Shown: piece by piece, positions 19,269 through 30,500 of the stretch
Position numbering within the stretch: the stretch's first letter is position 1
How the letters are laid out: every line of letters starts with the position of its first letter
Origin: Tritrichomonas musculus
Lineage: Eukaryota; Parabasalia; Tritrichomonadida; Tritrichomonadidae
Direction: 5' to 3'
DNA length: 64,000 nt
Assembly (NCBI GenBank): GCA_039105265.1
Contig: JAPFFF010000014.1
Coordinates: forward strand, 3,348,001-3,412,000
The notes under the pieces: model-generated
Seen by the model: the letters and a program-made list of their open reading frames with translations, nothing else
Databases searched by the model: none
Told to the model about the DNA's origin: nothing
Translations under genes and position numbers: made by a program

Positions 19269-19534
19269 AAGGATGTTTTGATATATTTGAATTCTATTTT
19301 GTTTCATTTGTTGAGTTTGATTAAAAATGTTTTTATATTTTGTTTCTAATTAACGAAATGATTCCTTTTTTTTTTTTTATGAACAAGAATCTTTCAAATG
19401 CTTTGCACATCATGTTTTCTTAGTTAATTATTTCGACCAATTTTCTTTCAAATTTTAATGGAAAAAGTGGGATTGATCATTTGAAAGGATTTAATACCGA
19501 GAAAATTTTCAATTGAAAATTTCGATATAAAAAA
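19157..19534. other. Intergenic with 27-bp poly-A run
   Basis: No gene. The A run is at 19239-19265. The last bases before the ATG at 19535 are AT-rich, with TTCAATT about 25 nt upstream as a possible initiator. Confidence 0.5.
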
Positions 19535-20248
19535 ATGAACATCAGTTTCGATTGTCCAAGCTTATTCGATTCTACAACTGAGAAAACACGAAGTGCAAAA
19601 CATTCATTCAAAAATGTCCGGCCTGGTGAATCTAAGCCAATTGATATGAAAAAACTGTATGATTATTATGATCCACAATGTCGGGTTCCGACAATGCCGC
19701 CAAAAATGCATAAAAAAGCTCTTGCTGTTGATCTTGATGAAACTCTAATACACTCATCAGATGTAAGACCAAGAACCAGTGTTCAGTTTTTCAAATTAAG
19801 TGAAGATTTGTATTTTAGCGTTAGACCAAATGCAGTTAAATTTTTAAAAAAAGCATCCAAATTATTTGACTTATTTATCTTTACAGCAGGAGAACAAAAT
19901 TATGCTGATCCCATTATTAACACGCTTTACCCAAATATTGACGATAAGCATCGTTTATATCGCGATTCATGTAAAATAATAGATGGAAATATATGTAAAG
20001 ATTTAAGGTTCTTTCAACGAAATCTACGAAAGGTGATTCTTGTTGATGATAAGGTTGACACTTTTACATTTTTCCCTAATAACACAATATCAATTAAGCC
20101 ATGGTATGATGATCAGAACGATAACGTTTTATTGGGAACAGTTCTACCACTCCTCAAAAAATGTGAAGCATCAACTGATGTTCGGGGTCCTATTGAACAA
20201 TATAATATTAGCCAAGATGAAAATGGAAAAAAGAAGAAAAAGAAATAA
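19535..20248 (+). CDS. NIF/SCP-type CTD phosphatase (HAD family)
   Basis: 237 residues. AVDLDETLIHSS (about 64-75) is the DxDxT catalytic motif of FCP1/SCP phosphatases, with the first Asp as nucleophile. FIFTAGEQNYADPIINTL is the second conserved block and LVDDKVDTFTFFPNNTISIKPW (about 168-189) carries the C-terminal acidic Mg-binding motif. Length and lack of a BRCT domain place it with small SCP/Dullard-like enzymes, which dephosphorylate Ser in the RNA polymerase II tail or other proteins. There is no membrane helix, unlike Dullard. The C-terminus is a Lys-rich tail. Confidence 0.88.
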   Translation: MNISFDCPSLFDSTTEKTRSAKHSFKNVRPGESKPIDMKKLYDYYDPQCRVPTMPPKMHKKALAVDLDETLIHSSDVRPRTSVQFFKLSEDLYFSVRPNAVKFLKKASKLFDLFIFTAGEQNYADPIINTLYPNIDDKHRLYRDSCKIIDGNICKDLRFFQRNLRKVILVDDKVDTFTFFPNNTISIKPWYDDQNDNVLLGTVLPLLKKCEASTDVRGPIEQYNISQDENGKKKKKK

Positions 20249-21090
20249 GAATTAGGAGTGATATAAAAAGTTCGATATAGTTTTTGTTATTTTAAAAATG
20301 AATATTAAAAAATTAAAAAAATCATAAATGTTTAAAAATGCTTCTGCCTTTTTTTAATTAAAATATAAGTTGATATGCTTTTTTTTTTATTAGAATAATA
20401 AATTATTATTTTTTATCTGAAACAAAATAGGCAGATTTCAATTCTGCATGTTTTACACGTGCGTGGACATAATAAAAATGATTATTTATGAGAATTTAAT
20501 GATTTATTAAAAAAAAAAAAAGTATTTTTGATGATCCCATCATATTATAATGAAAAAAAGAGCAAATTGTTTCAGGAGATTAAATGGTCATGAAATAAAG
20601 ATTATTGGTATTTTTAATTAAGTGACATCTCATAACGATATAATTGAACTCAAAAAATTAATAATATTCGAAGAAGCAATTCAAAATAGAATGAACAAAA
20701 TCTTAATTTGAGAAGAAAAAAAATATTGTAGTTTTTATCCAATATAATTTGCTTAATGAAATTTAGTTGTAATTGCTTATATTTTATCATATAATTAAAA
20801 ATAGAGTAATTGAATATTTAATAATAAAAAACGTAGATTTCAAATTTGAATACTATCTGAATATTTATCATCGTTTTCATTTTGTGTTATTTTGATATTG
20901 ATCTATAAAAAAATTTAAAATATTCATTCCTTCGAAAAAAAAAAAAATAATGAGAAAAAAAGATTTTATTTGTTATAAATATATTGATTATTGTTATAAA
21001 TTGGCTTTAAAGCCATTATTTATTTCAAAATAATCATGATTTGTTTGTTCTTTTCAATTTATAGTTTCTATTTAAAATAATTTGAAACAA
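20249..21090. other. Intergenic, AT-rich, nothing recognised
   Basis: No reading frame of substance. The leader before the transporter ATG at 21091 has TTCAATTTATAG about 36 nt upstream as a possible initiator. Confidence 0.5.
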
Positions 21091-22503
21091 ATGGAATCAG
21101 ATCAAGAAGAAAGCGCCCCTCAGATTCATCAAAGCGTAGAAGTAGGTAAAAATGGTCTTCCATTGAATGTCGTTCATGATACTCCAAATTCATCACGAAA
21201 TTCAAGTTCAGAAAATTCACTGAGTGATCCAAAGGAAGACGAAATAACACCTGATGCATCTGGTGACGCCAGTTATGTAGAAGATTCCAATGATGCAAGA
21301 GATGTTATCGGTCGTACAAGTTTTATGGGAACTGTTTTAAATCTCTTAAATTCAACTCTTGGTGCTGGAATTTTAGGTGTTCCAAACACGTTTGTCAATA
21401 CAGGTATTATCTTATCTATTATTATTTTGTTAATAATGGCCGTTCTATCAACCATCGCCACCGACCTCTTATTAGTTCTTGGTAAAGAGACAAATGCGAG
21501 AAGCCTTGGTGAAATGGCAGAAAAGGTTCTAGGAAGGCCAGGATCTCTTACTCTTACTATTTTAAATTTGATTTTCTCATTAACCGCTTTAGTTGCCTAT
21601 CTTGTTTTGGCCGGAGATATGATTGCATCATTTTTTGAACTGGCTAATATAGATTTAAGTCCACTTGGTTGGCATGCTTTAATGGTATTGGTATATGCTT
21701 TATGTATCCCAATTGCGCTTACAATACCTAGAAACGTAGCATTTTTAAGATATTTTTCAACAATTACTGTTTTTTGTATATTTTTCTTCTGCATTGCTAT
21801 GCTTTACAAGTTTATTGATAATCATGGTGTATCAAAAACTATTAAGATGGTTAATTGTGATCTTAGCTTATTTTCTAGTTTGTCAGTTTATGCTCTAACT
21901 TTTTCATTTCCATCGGTTATTTTTGCAGTTGTTCAAACTTACGAAGATAATCTCAAAAAGAGAAAAAATGTTGTACTTGTAGCTTTACTCTTTTGTATAT
22001 TTTTCATTGTTTTCCCAGGAATCTTTGGATACTTGATTTTTGGAGCAGATACAGATCCAAACATTTTGAAAAATTTTGAAGCAAAAGATGTTTTAATTAT
22101 CATTTGCCGTATTGTCTTCTTGGTTATTGTTACTTGTGCTTATCCAATGGTTGCTCAAAATCACGAATCAATGTGGTCAACCTTAATATTTAAAGATGGC
22201 TCGCCATCAACACTTATTACATGGAAGAGAGCAATTGTTCTTGTTCTTACAAATATATTCCCTCTCATAGTCGCAATGTTTTTGCCATCAGTTAAACCTG
22301 CATTGTCGATTGGTGGAGCATTAGGAGGTTGTCTTGTTGACTTTGTTTTCCCATCTGTTTTATACTTAAAACTTCACAGAGGAGAAGAGCCTCTTTATCA
22401 CTGGAAGAATGCGTTATTAATTATATTTGCAGTATTTGGTATTGTTGCTGCAGTAATCTCAACATATCAATCAATTGTTGATGCTATTGATTCATTCTCT
22501 TAG
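21091..22503 (+). CDS. Amino acid transporter, AAAP/SLC38-like
   Basis: 470 residues from the ATG at 21091; no ATG lies earlier in frame. A polar Ser/Glu-rich cytosolic tail of about 75 residues precedes FMGTVLNLLNSTLGAGILGVP, the hallmark first helix of the amino acid/auxin permease family. About eleven hydrophobic segments follow, including LVAYLVLAGDMIASFF, FSFPSVIFAVVQTYED and LSIGGALGGCLVDFVFPSVLYLKL. Such proteins carry neutral amino acids across plasma or lysosomal membranes with H+ or Na+. Substrate is not predictable. It converges with the SMC6 gene on the other strand. Confidence 0.88.
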   Translation: MESDQEESAPQIHQSVEVGKNGLPLNVVHDTPNSSRNSSSENSLSDPKEDEITPDASGDASYVEDSNDARDVIGRTSFMGTVLNLLNSTLGAGILGVPNTFVNTGIILSIIILLIMAVLSTIATDLLLVLGKETNARSLGEMAEKVLGRPGSLTLTILNLIFSLTALVAYLVLAGDMIASFFELANIDLSPLGWHALMVLVYALCIPIALTIPRNVAFLRYFSTITVFCIFFFCIAMLYKFIDNHGVSKTIKMVNCDLSLFSSLSVYALTFSFPSVIFAVVQTYEDNLKKRKNVVLVALLFCIFFIVFPGIFGYLIFGADTDPNILKNFEAKDVLIIICRIVFLVIVTCAYPMVAQNHESMWSTLIFKDGSPSTLITWKRAIVLVLTNIFPLIVAMFLPSVKPALSIGGALGGCLVDFVFPSVLYLKLHRGEEPLYHWKNALLIIFAVFGIVAAVISTYQSIVDAIDSFS

Positions 22504-22959
22504 ATTCAAACCAAGCACAATGACTATTGTATTATATTATTATATTTTAATAAAAATTAGCCATACATAAAAAAAGTTATTTAAGACATATTGCAAATTT
22601 GAAATATCCAATTGAATTTGTTTATAACTATAGCATGAAATTTTTTGAAAAAGCATAAACAATTAATGAAATTAACATTTCAATTATTTGGGCTTCCATA
22701 AAAGAAATTATGATTTATTCTAGGCATTTGACAAAGAAATGAAGGTGGGGATAAGTTATATAAATGATTTTTTTTAATCTTCATTAATTTAAATTGAAAC
22801 TTTAGAACTTGAGCCAGCAGTAAATTAAAACTGTTAATATGGTTCATAATATATTTTAAATAACAAAAAAAAATCTAAAAAATTAAAATACATAAATATT
22901 TCTAATAATTTATAATGAAAGTTAAATACAATTGAAACTAAAACATATCAAATCAATGA
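22504..22959. other. Convergent 3' flank region
   Basis: The space between the 3' ends of the transporter and SMC6 genes. No gene or repeat recognised. Confidence 0.5.
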
Positions 22960-25900
22960 TTATGAATCATCCTTTGCAACTTCGAAAATAGTAACTCTAT
23001 CATCATTCTTCAAAGAGTTAAGAGACAAAGGTGTTATGAAAATAAATTGTCTGTTTTCCATTACTGAAGCTCCTTTGACAAGTAAGCTTGTTGCAGCCTG
23101 TCTATTAACATCATCCATAAATACATCAAATTCATCAACACAATAGAAAGGACACTCCATAACTTCCCAAAGGGAAAGAAGTAAAGAAACAAGGCAATAT
23201 GATTTCTCACCGCCTGATAAGCTAGATACATCAGTATATTCTGAATCAGCTTTGGATTTTACAGCGATTTCAATTGTTTTTTGGTCATGCTTAAAATGTA
23301 ATTTTCCGATATATCTTCGCTGTCTCTGATAATTAAGAAATGATACTTTTGCTCTTCGAGTAACAGACTGAATAATACTTTTGAGCTTTTCTTCACGAGC
23401 ATCAAGGCCTGTTTCCGCTTGTTCTAAGAATTCTTGAAGTTCATTCAAAAAGCGAACAGCTTTTTCAACTTGTGATTTAATTGATGCAAATTGTTTTCTA
23501 ATTTCAGCGAAATCAAGGCCAGATATACTTTGAGCGACTTCGTATTTCTTTCTTTCATCCATTAAAAGTTGTGCTAAAGTTGCTGGTGCTCGAGCAACAT
23601 CTTTATATTTTTCTTCGCAATCTGGAGAATGTTGACGAGCTTTTTCTAAGTTCTTTCTTGCATCTGCGCTAGCTTCCTTTGCAGCTTCTTTTAATTTTTC
23701 AACTTTTTGATAGAATGAATTAGCAATATTTTTTTCTTTATTGAGATCCATTTGAGCATGGCGTTCCTTATTAAAGTATTTGTCACTTTCGCTTTTGAAA
23801 TCTTCTGATTGATTTAATTCAGTGCTCAATTCAGCAATTTTTTCTCGAACGCTTTTCTTTTCTTTTTGCAGATTTTCAATTGTTTCTTTGATGTTCGGAA
23901 TGTTTTTCTGATCTTCTTCAAGATTCCTTTCAAGCTTCTCTATTCGAGTGTCAATAGCACTGATTTGTGCATCATAATTATCTGTTTCATCTGGAGGATT
24001 CTGTAACTTAACTTTAATTTTGTTGAGCTCAGATGTGCATCTTGAACGAATATTTTCATAACTATTTCTCTTAGATTTTAAGTTTTTGGCTTCTTGTTCA
24101 AGGCTTTTATATTTTTCATGAAGTTCATTTTTCGCCCTAATGGCTTCTTTTTCATCTTCTTCAAGTTTCGCTATTCTTCGGCTTTCATCCACACCAATTG
24201 TACAGTTAGTCCTTTGGGCACCAATAAGAAGTTCGTAGCCATTCTGGAATTTGAACTGAACACCACTTTTTACAATTGTTAAATGGTGCTCAGGTCCAAA
24301 TGAAAGTTCTCTTGCTAATTCTTCATCTTCAACACACCAAATATGATCAACATTATTAACATCAACTAAGGCATTTGTAATGATATCTGCAGCTTGTACA
24401 TTCATAGCATTTTGAGATGATCTTGTTGATGAACCTCTGATGACTTCCTGCTTGATATTAATTAACTCAGTAATAAGTTTGGCACTGTTCGAAGGACGCT
24501 GAGATTGGATATGATATCTTTTACGAGTAAAATCAATAATAATAATTTTGAGGCTGTCTCCGCCGATTTTTCTTAGTAATTGTTCGTCTTCAAACGAGTT
24601 TACAAGGAAATAATCAAGAAGTTTGCCAATGATATTTTGAACTGCAATTCCCCATGATTCTTCGACTAATGTAATGTACTTTGAAACTGGTCCTATTGGT
24701 AAAAATGTAAATCTTGATCTTTCTCTTTTAATTTGATTAATTAGGGAAGAACTGCCTCCTGCATCATTTCCCAAAAAAACACTTTTTAATGAGCGTAATT
24801 TTTGTGTTATTTCACTTAGTGTGTTATTTGAATCACGAACAGCTGAACGTAAATTATCTAAATTAGGCAATAGTTTTTGATATTCATTATTAACTTCTTG
24901 AAAATTATTGTCGGCGTCTTCGAGATCTTTATTGATTTTATCTTGCTTTTCTTCCAAATCAGCTATATATTTACGTTTTTTTTCTAGGACATCCTGTGCT
25001 GATTGATCACGTATTTTCACAAGCTTGATTTTTTCATTTTTCTTGCTTTCAAGATCGGATTTTGTTCTTTCAATTGAATTTTCACGATGCTTAAGTTGAT
25101 TCTTTTGAGTAGTTAAATTTAATTTGATTTTATCTAATTTATTTGCGAGTTTGTCTTTTTCTTTTCTGACTTCAGCTAATTTTTTCATAGCGTCTGCAAC
25201 TTTCAAACGATATTCATCCGATTGTTTTTTTGCTTCATCTGCGATTTTCTGCTTTTCTTCGACTTTTTTATTAGCTTCTTGATGTTTCAAAATTGATGCA
25301 TCTAGTTCATCATTTGCTTTTTTTTCAGCTATAGCAGCAACGTGGTAATAGGACCACATAAGCTCATTTTCGAGATCATGAATACGGTTCAATAAATCGT
25401 CTGCTTCTTCAACAATATCATTTTTTCTTTTTATATCTTCAAATTGCCTGTCTAAGTCAACTTTTTCTGTTAATCGATCGTCTTTTTGTCGTGTAACATT
25501 TTCGATGTTGGACCTTATCTTATGAATATCTTCTGTTAATCGTGTAAGCAAAGTTCCACGCATGAAAAGGTCATATTTTCTTTGAGGTGTTGATGTACCA
25601 ATGAATTCACGTGCTGTATCTTGATGCATAATCGAACAAGGATTATCAATTTGTATATTGTAAAATTGTAAAATACGATTAAGTTCTTCTCGAACCTGGG
25701 TCGCGCTAGATTTAGGTAAATTTGCAATATCAAATCGAGACGATGATCGAGTAATTTTTCTAGTAACCACAATAGTATCGCCATACATATCCATTCTATA
25801 TCCTGATGGTGAGTTCTTAATTGTAATAATGATTGTTGCTTCGTTTCTTCCGTCTTTGATTAAGTCACCCATATTGTTTCCACGGCCTGATAGTCGAGTA

Positions 25901-26079
25901 TTTGATCCAAGACCAACAGCTAAAGCTACGAGAATTGAACTCTTTCCTGATCCATTTCGACCAGTAATAAAATTAGCGTGAGGTTTGAGATCAATAAGAA
26001 GATTGTCATGTTTCATGAAGTTGATCATATGAATTGATAAAAGAATTCCTGCTGGTGGTTCATCATTTGATACAGACAT
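22960..26079 (-). CDS. SMC6: SMC6, DNA repair ATPase of the SMC5/6 complex
   Basis: 1039 residues. Walker A is GRNGSGKSS (about 40-48). The following SGRGNNMGDLIKDG and NPCSIMHQDTAREFI are diagnostic for SMC6 rather than SMC1-4. Two long coiled coils (about 170-420 and 620-880) flank a hinge (about 430-600). The C-terminal ATPase half has LSGGEKSYCLVSLLLSLWEVMECPF and the Walker B YCVDEFDVFMDDVNR, again SMC6-like. It works with SMC5 in homologous-recombination repair and resolution of joined chromosomes. The ATG at 26079 lies 15 nt after the A of a TCATTA initiator. The length is close to the family norm. Confidence 0.92.
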   Translation of the reverse strand: MSVSNDEPPAGILLSIHMINFMKHDNLLIDLKPHANFITGRNGSGKSSILVALAVGLGSNTRLSGRGNNMGDLIKDGRNEATIIITIKNSPSGYRMDMYGDTIVVTRKITRSSSRFDIANLPKSSATQVREELNRILQFYNIQIDNPCSIMHQDTAREFIGTSTPQRKYDLFMRGTLLTRLTEDIHKIRSNIENVTRQKDDRLTEKVDLDRQFEDIKRKNDIVEEADDLLNRIHDLENELMWSYYHVAAIAEKKANDELDASILKHQEANKKVEEKQKIADEAKKQSDEYRLKVADAMKKLAEVRKEKDKLANKLDKIKLNLTTQKNQLKHRENSIERTKSDLESKKNEKIKLVKIRDQSAQDVLEKKRKYIADLEEKQDKINKDLEDADNNFQEVNNEYQKLLPNLDNLRSAVRDSNNTLSEITQKLRSLKSVFLGNDAGGSSSLINQIKRERSRFTFLPIGPVSKYITLVEESWGIAVQNIIGKLLDYFLVNSFEDEQLLRKIGGDSLKIIIIDFTRKRYHIQSQRPSNSAKLITELINIKQEVIRGSSTRSSQNAMNVQAADIITNALVDVNNVDHIWCVEDEELARELSFGPEHHLTIVKSGVQFKFQNGYELLIGAQRTNCTIGVDESRRIAKLEEDEKEAIRAKNELHEKYKSLEQEAKNLKSKRNSYENIRSRCTSELNKIKVKLQNPPDETDNYDAQISAIDTRIEKLERNLEEDQKNIPNIKETIENLQKEKKSVREKIAELSTELNQSEDFKSESDKYFNKERHAQMDLNKEKNIANSFYQKVEKLKEAAKEASADARKNLEKARQHSPDCEEKYKDVARAPATLAQLLMDERKKYEVAQSISGLDFAEIRKQFASIKSQVEKAVRFLNELQEFLEQAETGLDAREEKLKSIIQSVTRRAKVSFLNYQRQRRYIGKLHFKHDQKTIEIAVKSKADSEYTDVSSLSGGEKSYCLVSLLLSLWEVMECPFYCVDEFDVFMDDVNRQAATSLLVKGASVMENRQFIFITPLSLNSLKNDDRVTIFEVAKDDS

Positions 26080-26090
26080 ATCAAAAGAGT

Positions 26091-26096
26091 TAATGA
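26091..26096 (-). promoter_or_regulatory. Initiator (Inr) of SMC6
   Basis: Minus-strand TCATTA, with A+1 at 26094, 15 nt before the ATG; fits TCAY[TA]. Confidence 0.4.
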
Positions 26097-26604
26097 TTTT
26101 GAGATTTTAAAGGGCATGACCAAAATTTCACCTTTAATAATATTAAACGGTCATGTTTGAATAGCTTTTATAGATTATCTGAAAAATCTTATTAGCATGA
26201 TTAATGTATCTGTAGAAAAAACAATTATGGGTCAATTCTAGCAAAAAACGTTTACTATAAAATACATCAAAAAGATTTACACTATATCTATTTCTTTAGA
26301 TCATAATTCTTTCTATTATAAATAAAAACGATTTATTTTATTTATTTTAAATGTTATAAAAGTGTAATAATTATTAATTTTGTGCGTTTTTTTGTTTTTG
26401 AATTTAAAAATAATAATAATTATTTGGCCTTTAAATTTATTGGTAATTTACATTTCTCATTAAAATTCCTATTTATCTTATGACTTTATCATTAAAATTC
26501 TTGCTAATGACATTGATTCATTGTATCAAAATAAAATTTTCAACTTCTTTTTGTAAATAATTTGTTAATTTGTGGTAAATAATTAATATGTGTTAATAAA
26601 ATGA
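26097..26604. other. Intergenic between SMC6 and coactosin-like gene
   Basis: About 0.5 kb of AT-rich sequence between two minus-strand genes, with nothing recognised. Confidence 0.5.
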
Positions 26605-27003
26605 TTATTTTGAAGAAAGTGCGGTAATAATTTTTTTTTCTGTTAAGTCTTGTGAGCAACTTGCTGATATATGAGCGTTTACAGGTTTTAATACAGCAAG
26701 CACGTCTTCTTCGTGGACAATAACTCTAGCTTTTTGTAAAGCAGTACATTTTTCTCCAACAAATTGAATGAGAACAAATTTTGTTTTCCCACGTTGCATG
26801 TTAAAAGAAAGATAAGCGTAACCAAAAAAAGTCGGTCCGAGTGATTTAGAAAGCTCACTAACTCCACCTGATCCAAATCCATTCAAGAAAAATTTATCTG
26901 TACTCCCTTCAGCATAACTAATTGAGAGCCAATTGGTTGGGTCACGATCATTTTGTATTTTATTTAAAGACTTTTTGATTTCTTCGTCTAAAACATCAGC
27001 CAT
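26605..27003 (-). CDS. Coactosin-like ADF-H domain actin-binding protein
   Basis: 132 residues forming one ADF homology domain. The order DPTNWLSISYAEGSTDKFFLNGFGSGGVSELSKSL, then FGYAYLSFNMQRGKTKFVLIQFVGEKCTALQKARV, matches coactosin: FAFVRF, then K-x-KF-x-LI-x-W-x-GE. It should bind F-actin sides and antagonise capping. The Maverick is inserted 205 bp upstream of the ATG at 27003, so its upstream region is now element DNA. Confidence 0.85.
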   Translation of the reverse strand: MADVLDEEIKKSLNKIQNDRDPTNWLSISYAEGSTDKFFLNGFGSGGVSELSKSLGPTFFGYAYLSFNMQRGKTKFVLIQFVGEKCTALQKARVIVHEEDVLAVLKPVNAHISASCSQDLTEKKIITALSSK

Positions 27004-27203
27004 CTTAATAAGATTTTTAATTCAATGTTTTCATCATTTAAGCCAAATATATTTCACCATTTTACATTTGAATTAAAAATAATCGTTCAAGTTTTTTTTA
27101 CTTGTTTAAAACATTTGAATTAAAAAACTAATATAAAAACTATATTGTGAGCATTATATACATCAACCACACCGAACATTCAAATTTTGAATACATATGA
27201 TTT

Positions 27204-27208
27204 CCTAA
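27204..27208. repeat. Left target-site duplication of the Maverick (CCTAA)
   Basis: CCTAA immediately outside the left inverted repeat is repeated at 49469-49473 outside the right one. Five or six bp is the usual size for Mavericks. Confidence 0.9.
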
Positions 27209-27516
27209 AGTAGATACCCTAAGGGTGGCGTCTGATACTACGTATCATCTGCCCCCCTTAAGATGAAACTCCATACCTATTGACATTTCTAGATCATAGC
27301 ACTTTCAATGTGAAACCTCATATCAAAACTTAACACGTCACCTCACGTTAAACTCATGTCACCACCTCATGTCACCACCTCATGTCACCACCTCATGTCA
27401 CCACCTCACGTCATCACCTCACGTTAAACTCATGTCACCACCTCATGTCATCACCTCATGTCACACGCCACATATCACGTCACACAACGGTTCACATAAC
27501 GTGGTTCAACTGTAAA
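27209..27516. repeat. Left terminal inverted repeat of the Maverick
   Basis: 308 bp, inverted match of 49161-49468 with no difference seen by eye. It starts AGTAGATACCCTAAGGGTGG. The inner half carries a 13-bp minisatellite (TCATGTCACCACC and variants, about 27353-27475). Confidence 0.93.
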
Positions 27517-27586
27517 CACACTACTTTTTTTTCAATTAAACTCACCCTAATTTTTTTAGCGTGTCAATTTTTTTATCACCACACAA

Positions 27587-30500
27587 ATGCCATTCGCCAT
27601 ATCCGAATTAATCGCAATTGAAAACTGCACTTATGATGAGGACACAACCACATACATTGATAACGACTCACTCATCATATCCGAACATAGTAATGACGTC
27701 ATCCCATCATACGATAACATTGATACACCACTTGACGATGATGTTGAACTCATATTTGACGATGACGATACCGCATCACTTGACGAAGACGATGATGTTG
27801 AACTCATATTTGACGATGATGATGCTACCATTGCAACACCACTTAACGAAGACGATAATGCATCACTTAACGATGATGTTGAACTTATATTTGACGATGA
27901 TGATGCTACCATTGCAACACCACTTAACGAAGACGATGATGTATCACTTAACGATGATGATGCAACCCCACTTGATGATGACGAGCTAGCATCGGATGAA
28001 GAAGAACCCATATTTGATGACGATGATGCACCACTTAACGATGACGATGCACCACTTAACGATGACGATGCACCACTTAACGATGACGATGATGCATCAC
28101 TTAACAATGATGATGAAGAATCACTTAACAATGAAGAGTCCACACAACATGATGAAGAGCTTGCTTCTGATACAGTTGACTTACATAATGTTACTATTGA
28201 CATCAAGCCATGTGACGTTAGATTTGATAGTGACGGTACCATTGTCGAAGTTAAAGTATGTGATTATGAAGTTAGTGAATCAGATTTCATAACCGCATGT
28301 GATGATGATGGTTATTATGTTAAGGTTGAATTACATAAAGTAGTACGTGAAACTGGTGAAGTTATTGATATCAAAGCAACACCTAAAGAGTTACCACCAT
28401 ATGATGATAAGTTTACATCAGCTGATGATGACTACTATGAATATCATGAAGTTGACTATGTTAATGTTGAACATGAATGTGATGGTTATGTTTGTTCGCA
28501 ATTTGTTGATATAGCTCAACGCGTTGCATACTATTATATGATTCAATCCATTCTTTCACTCATGGATGGAGCTGAAAACCTTCACCGCGAAGAGTCTGCA
28601 TCATATGACGATGATGATGTTAACGCTATTGAACTAGTTGATGAACCACTTAATAACGCCACACACAGTGAAGAAGTAGTTGAACCCATTGATGAACATG
28701 CCAAGTTGATGATTGAATATGTTGATGCTATTGATTTCGTTGACGAACCCATTGATGAACACGCTAAGTTGACGATTGTTAATGTTAATGCTATTGATTT
28801 CGTCGATGAATCAGTTGAGTATTGTACTATTGACGTTAAACCATGTGAAGTTACATATGATAGCAATGGTAACATCATCGACATTGAAGTATGTGATTAT
28901 GAAGTTGAAGATGATTGTTTTGATGAAGTCGGACAAGATGATGATGGTAATGATGTTAAGTTTGAACTACACAAGGTAGTACGTGAAACAGGCGATGTTA
29001 TTGACGTTAAACTCTATACTGAGTCCAAATACGAACCAGACCTTGAGATTGAAACCTTTGATATTGCTGCTGTTGAAACATATCAATACGATGATGACAA
29101 CAAACATGCCATCACTATCATTGAGAAAGGCGGTTCACTTACGTTATACCGTCGTAATTACATAATGCCACCATATGATATTATTGATTTCGATTCAGAT
29201 GATGATCAGAAGTTAATCCTAGTTGATGATTACGAAGCCACTACGAATGATGTTGATGTCACCACTGTAAATAATGATGTTGAACACGTAACAGATCTTA
29301 CCAATGCCGTTATTGAATATACACCATTCACATTCATAGCTACATCCACGATTATTAACACTCTACAAATGATTGATGATGACCAATACAATGATGATGA
29401 ATTCATTCTTTCACTTATGGATGCAGCTGAACGCTTGTATGGAGACCACTACTACGATGAAACTAAGTATCAAGATGAGTTGGAACGTATGATGACTGCT
29501 GCTAATAATCACGATGCATTCGAAGTTAATATTGATAACAACATTGAAACACAACATGCATTCATACAAGTGTTGAGATATATTCGCGATAACAGATCAC
29601 GCTTTCCCACAGCAAGTGTATTAAGTTATGATAATGAAGATAGACATATAAAATCCTTTCCAATAAACAATGAGTTAACTATTGATGAAGTAATTGATGG
29701 AATACTTGGTAACATTACAGTTGAACAGTTCGGTTCTGATACTGATCCAGAAGTTAATGCTGATTACATCCCAGTTAAGTTTGTTGTTACCTTCTATAAG
29801 TTAACTAAACGCAATGGTAAAACAGTATTTCAAGAGAAGATTAATGGTGAATATGTTGATGTTGCAACAGTTGATTCATTCCGCAACTCATATGATGGTG
29901 CATTCTTTCCATACATTAACCTCATCCCATCACTTGACTTATCACGTTATCAGATCTTTCACGAGGTCGATGCCAAAAACTATACTGACAACTGCTTCGT
30001 ATATGCATGCATTCAGTCAGGTGTATTCACTAAAGATGAGATTGACATGTTACGTGGTATGATACACACACGTTCAGTACCCATCAATATGATACTTAAA
30101 ATAGCTAGTGAAATGAAATGCCACTTCATTGTATATCGCATTGATGAATCACGTGATGTTAAACATCAAAAACACTTAAGCATTGACACACATAAGAACA
30201 GTAATGTGACTGCTGATAGAGTGGTTAGGTTGCTATTATACAAAGACCATTTCATGATTGATAACAATGAGAAGTTGCCAATCACCACCTATTACATTGA
30301 ACATAGAGATGAACTTGATGAAAAGCATGCTGACATTCCAGTTGAAAAACGATTTCACATCAGAGGAGTTAATCAAACAGGCTATCCACTTTACACCACT
30401 GCTGATTGGACAGGTAATGATTTCACTAAGGTATTCCGCAAGATGTTTGAATGCAACTGCTTTCGTGAGATTAATCAATGTGAGCAAAACATATTAACAA

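Noticed and set aside
27618-28292. Long open frames on both strands over the start of the polymerase gene, rich in Ser or in Met/His/Leu
   Set aside because: They are other-frame readings of the GATGAT/CTTAAC-type repeat that encodes the polymerase's acidic tract.
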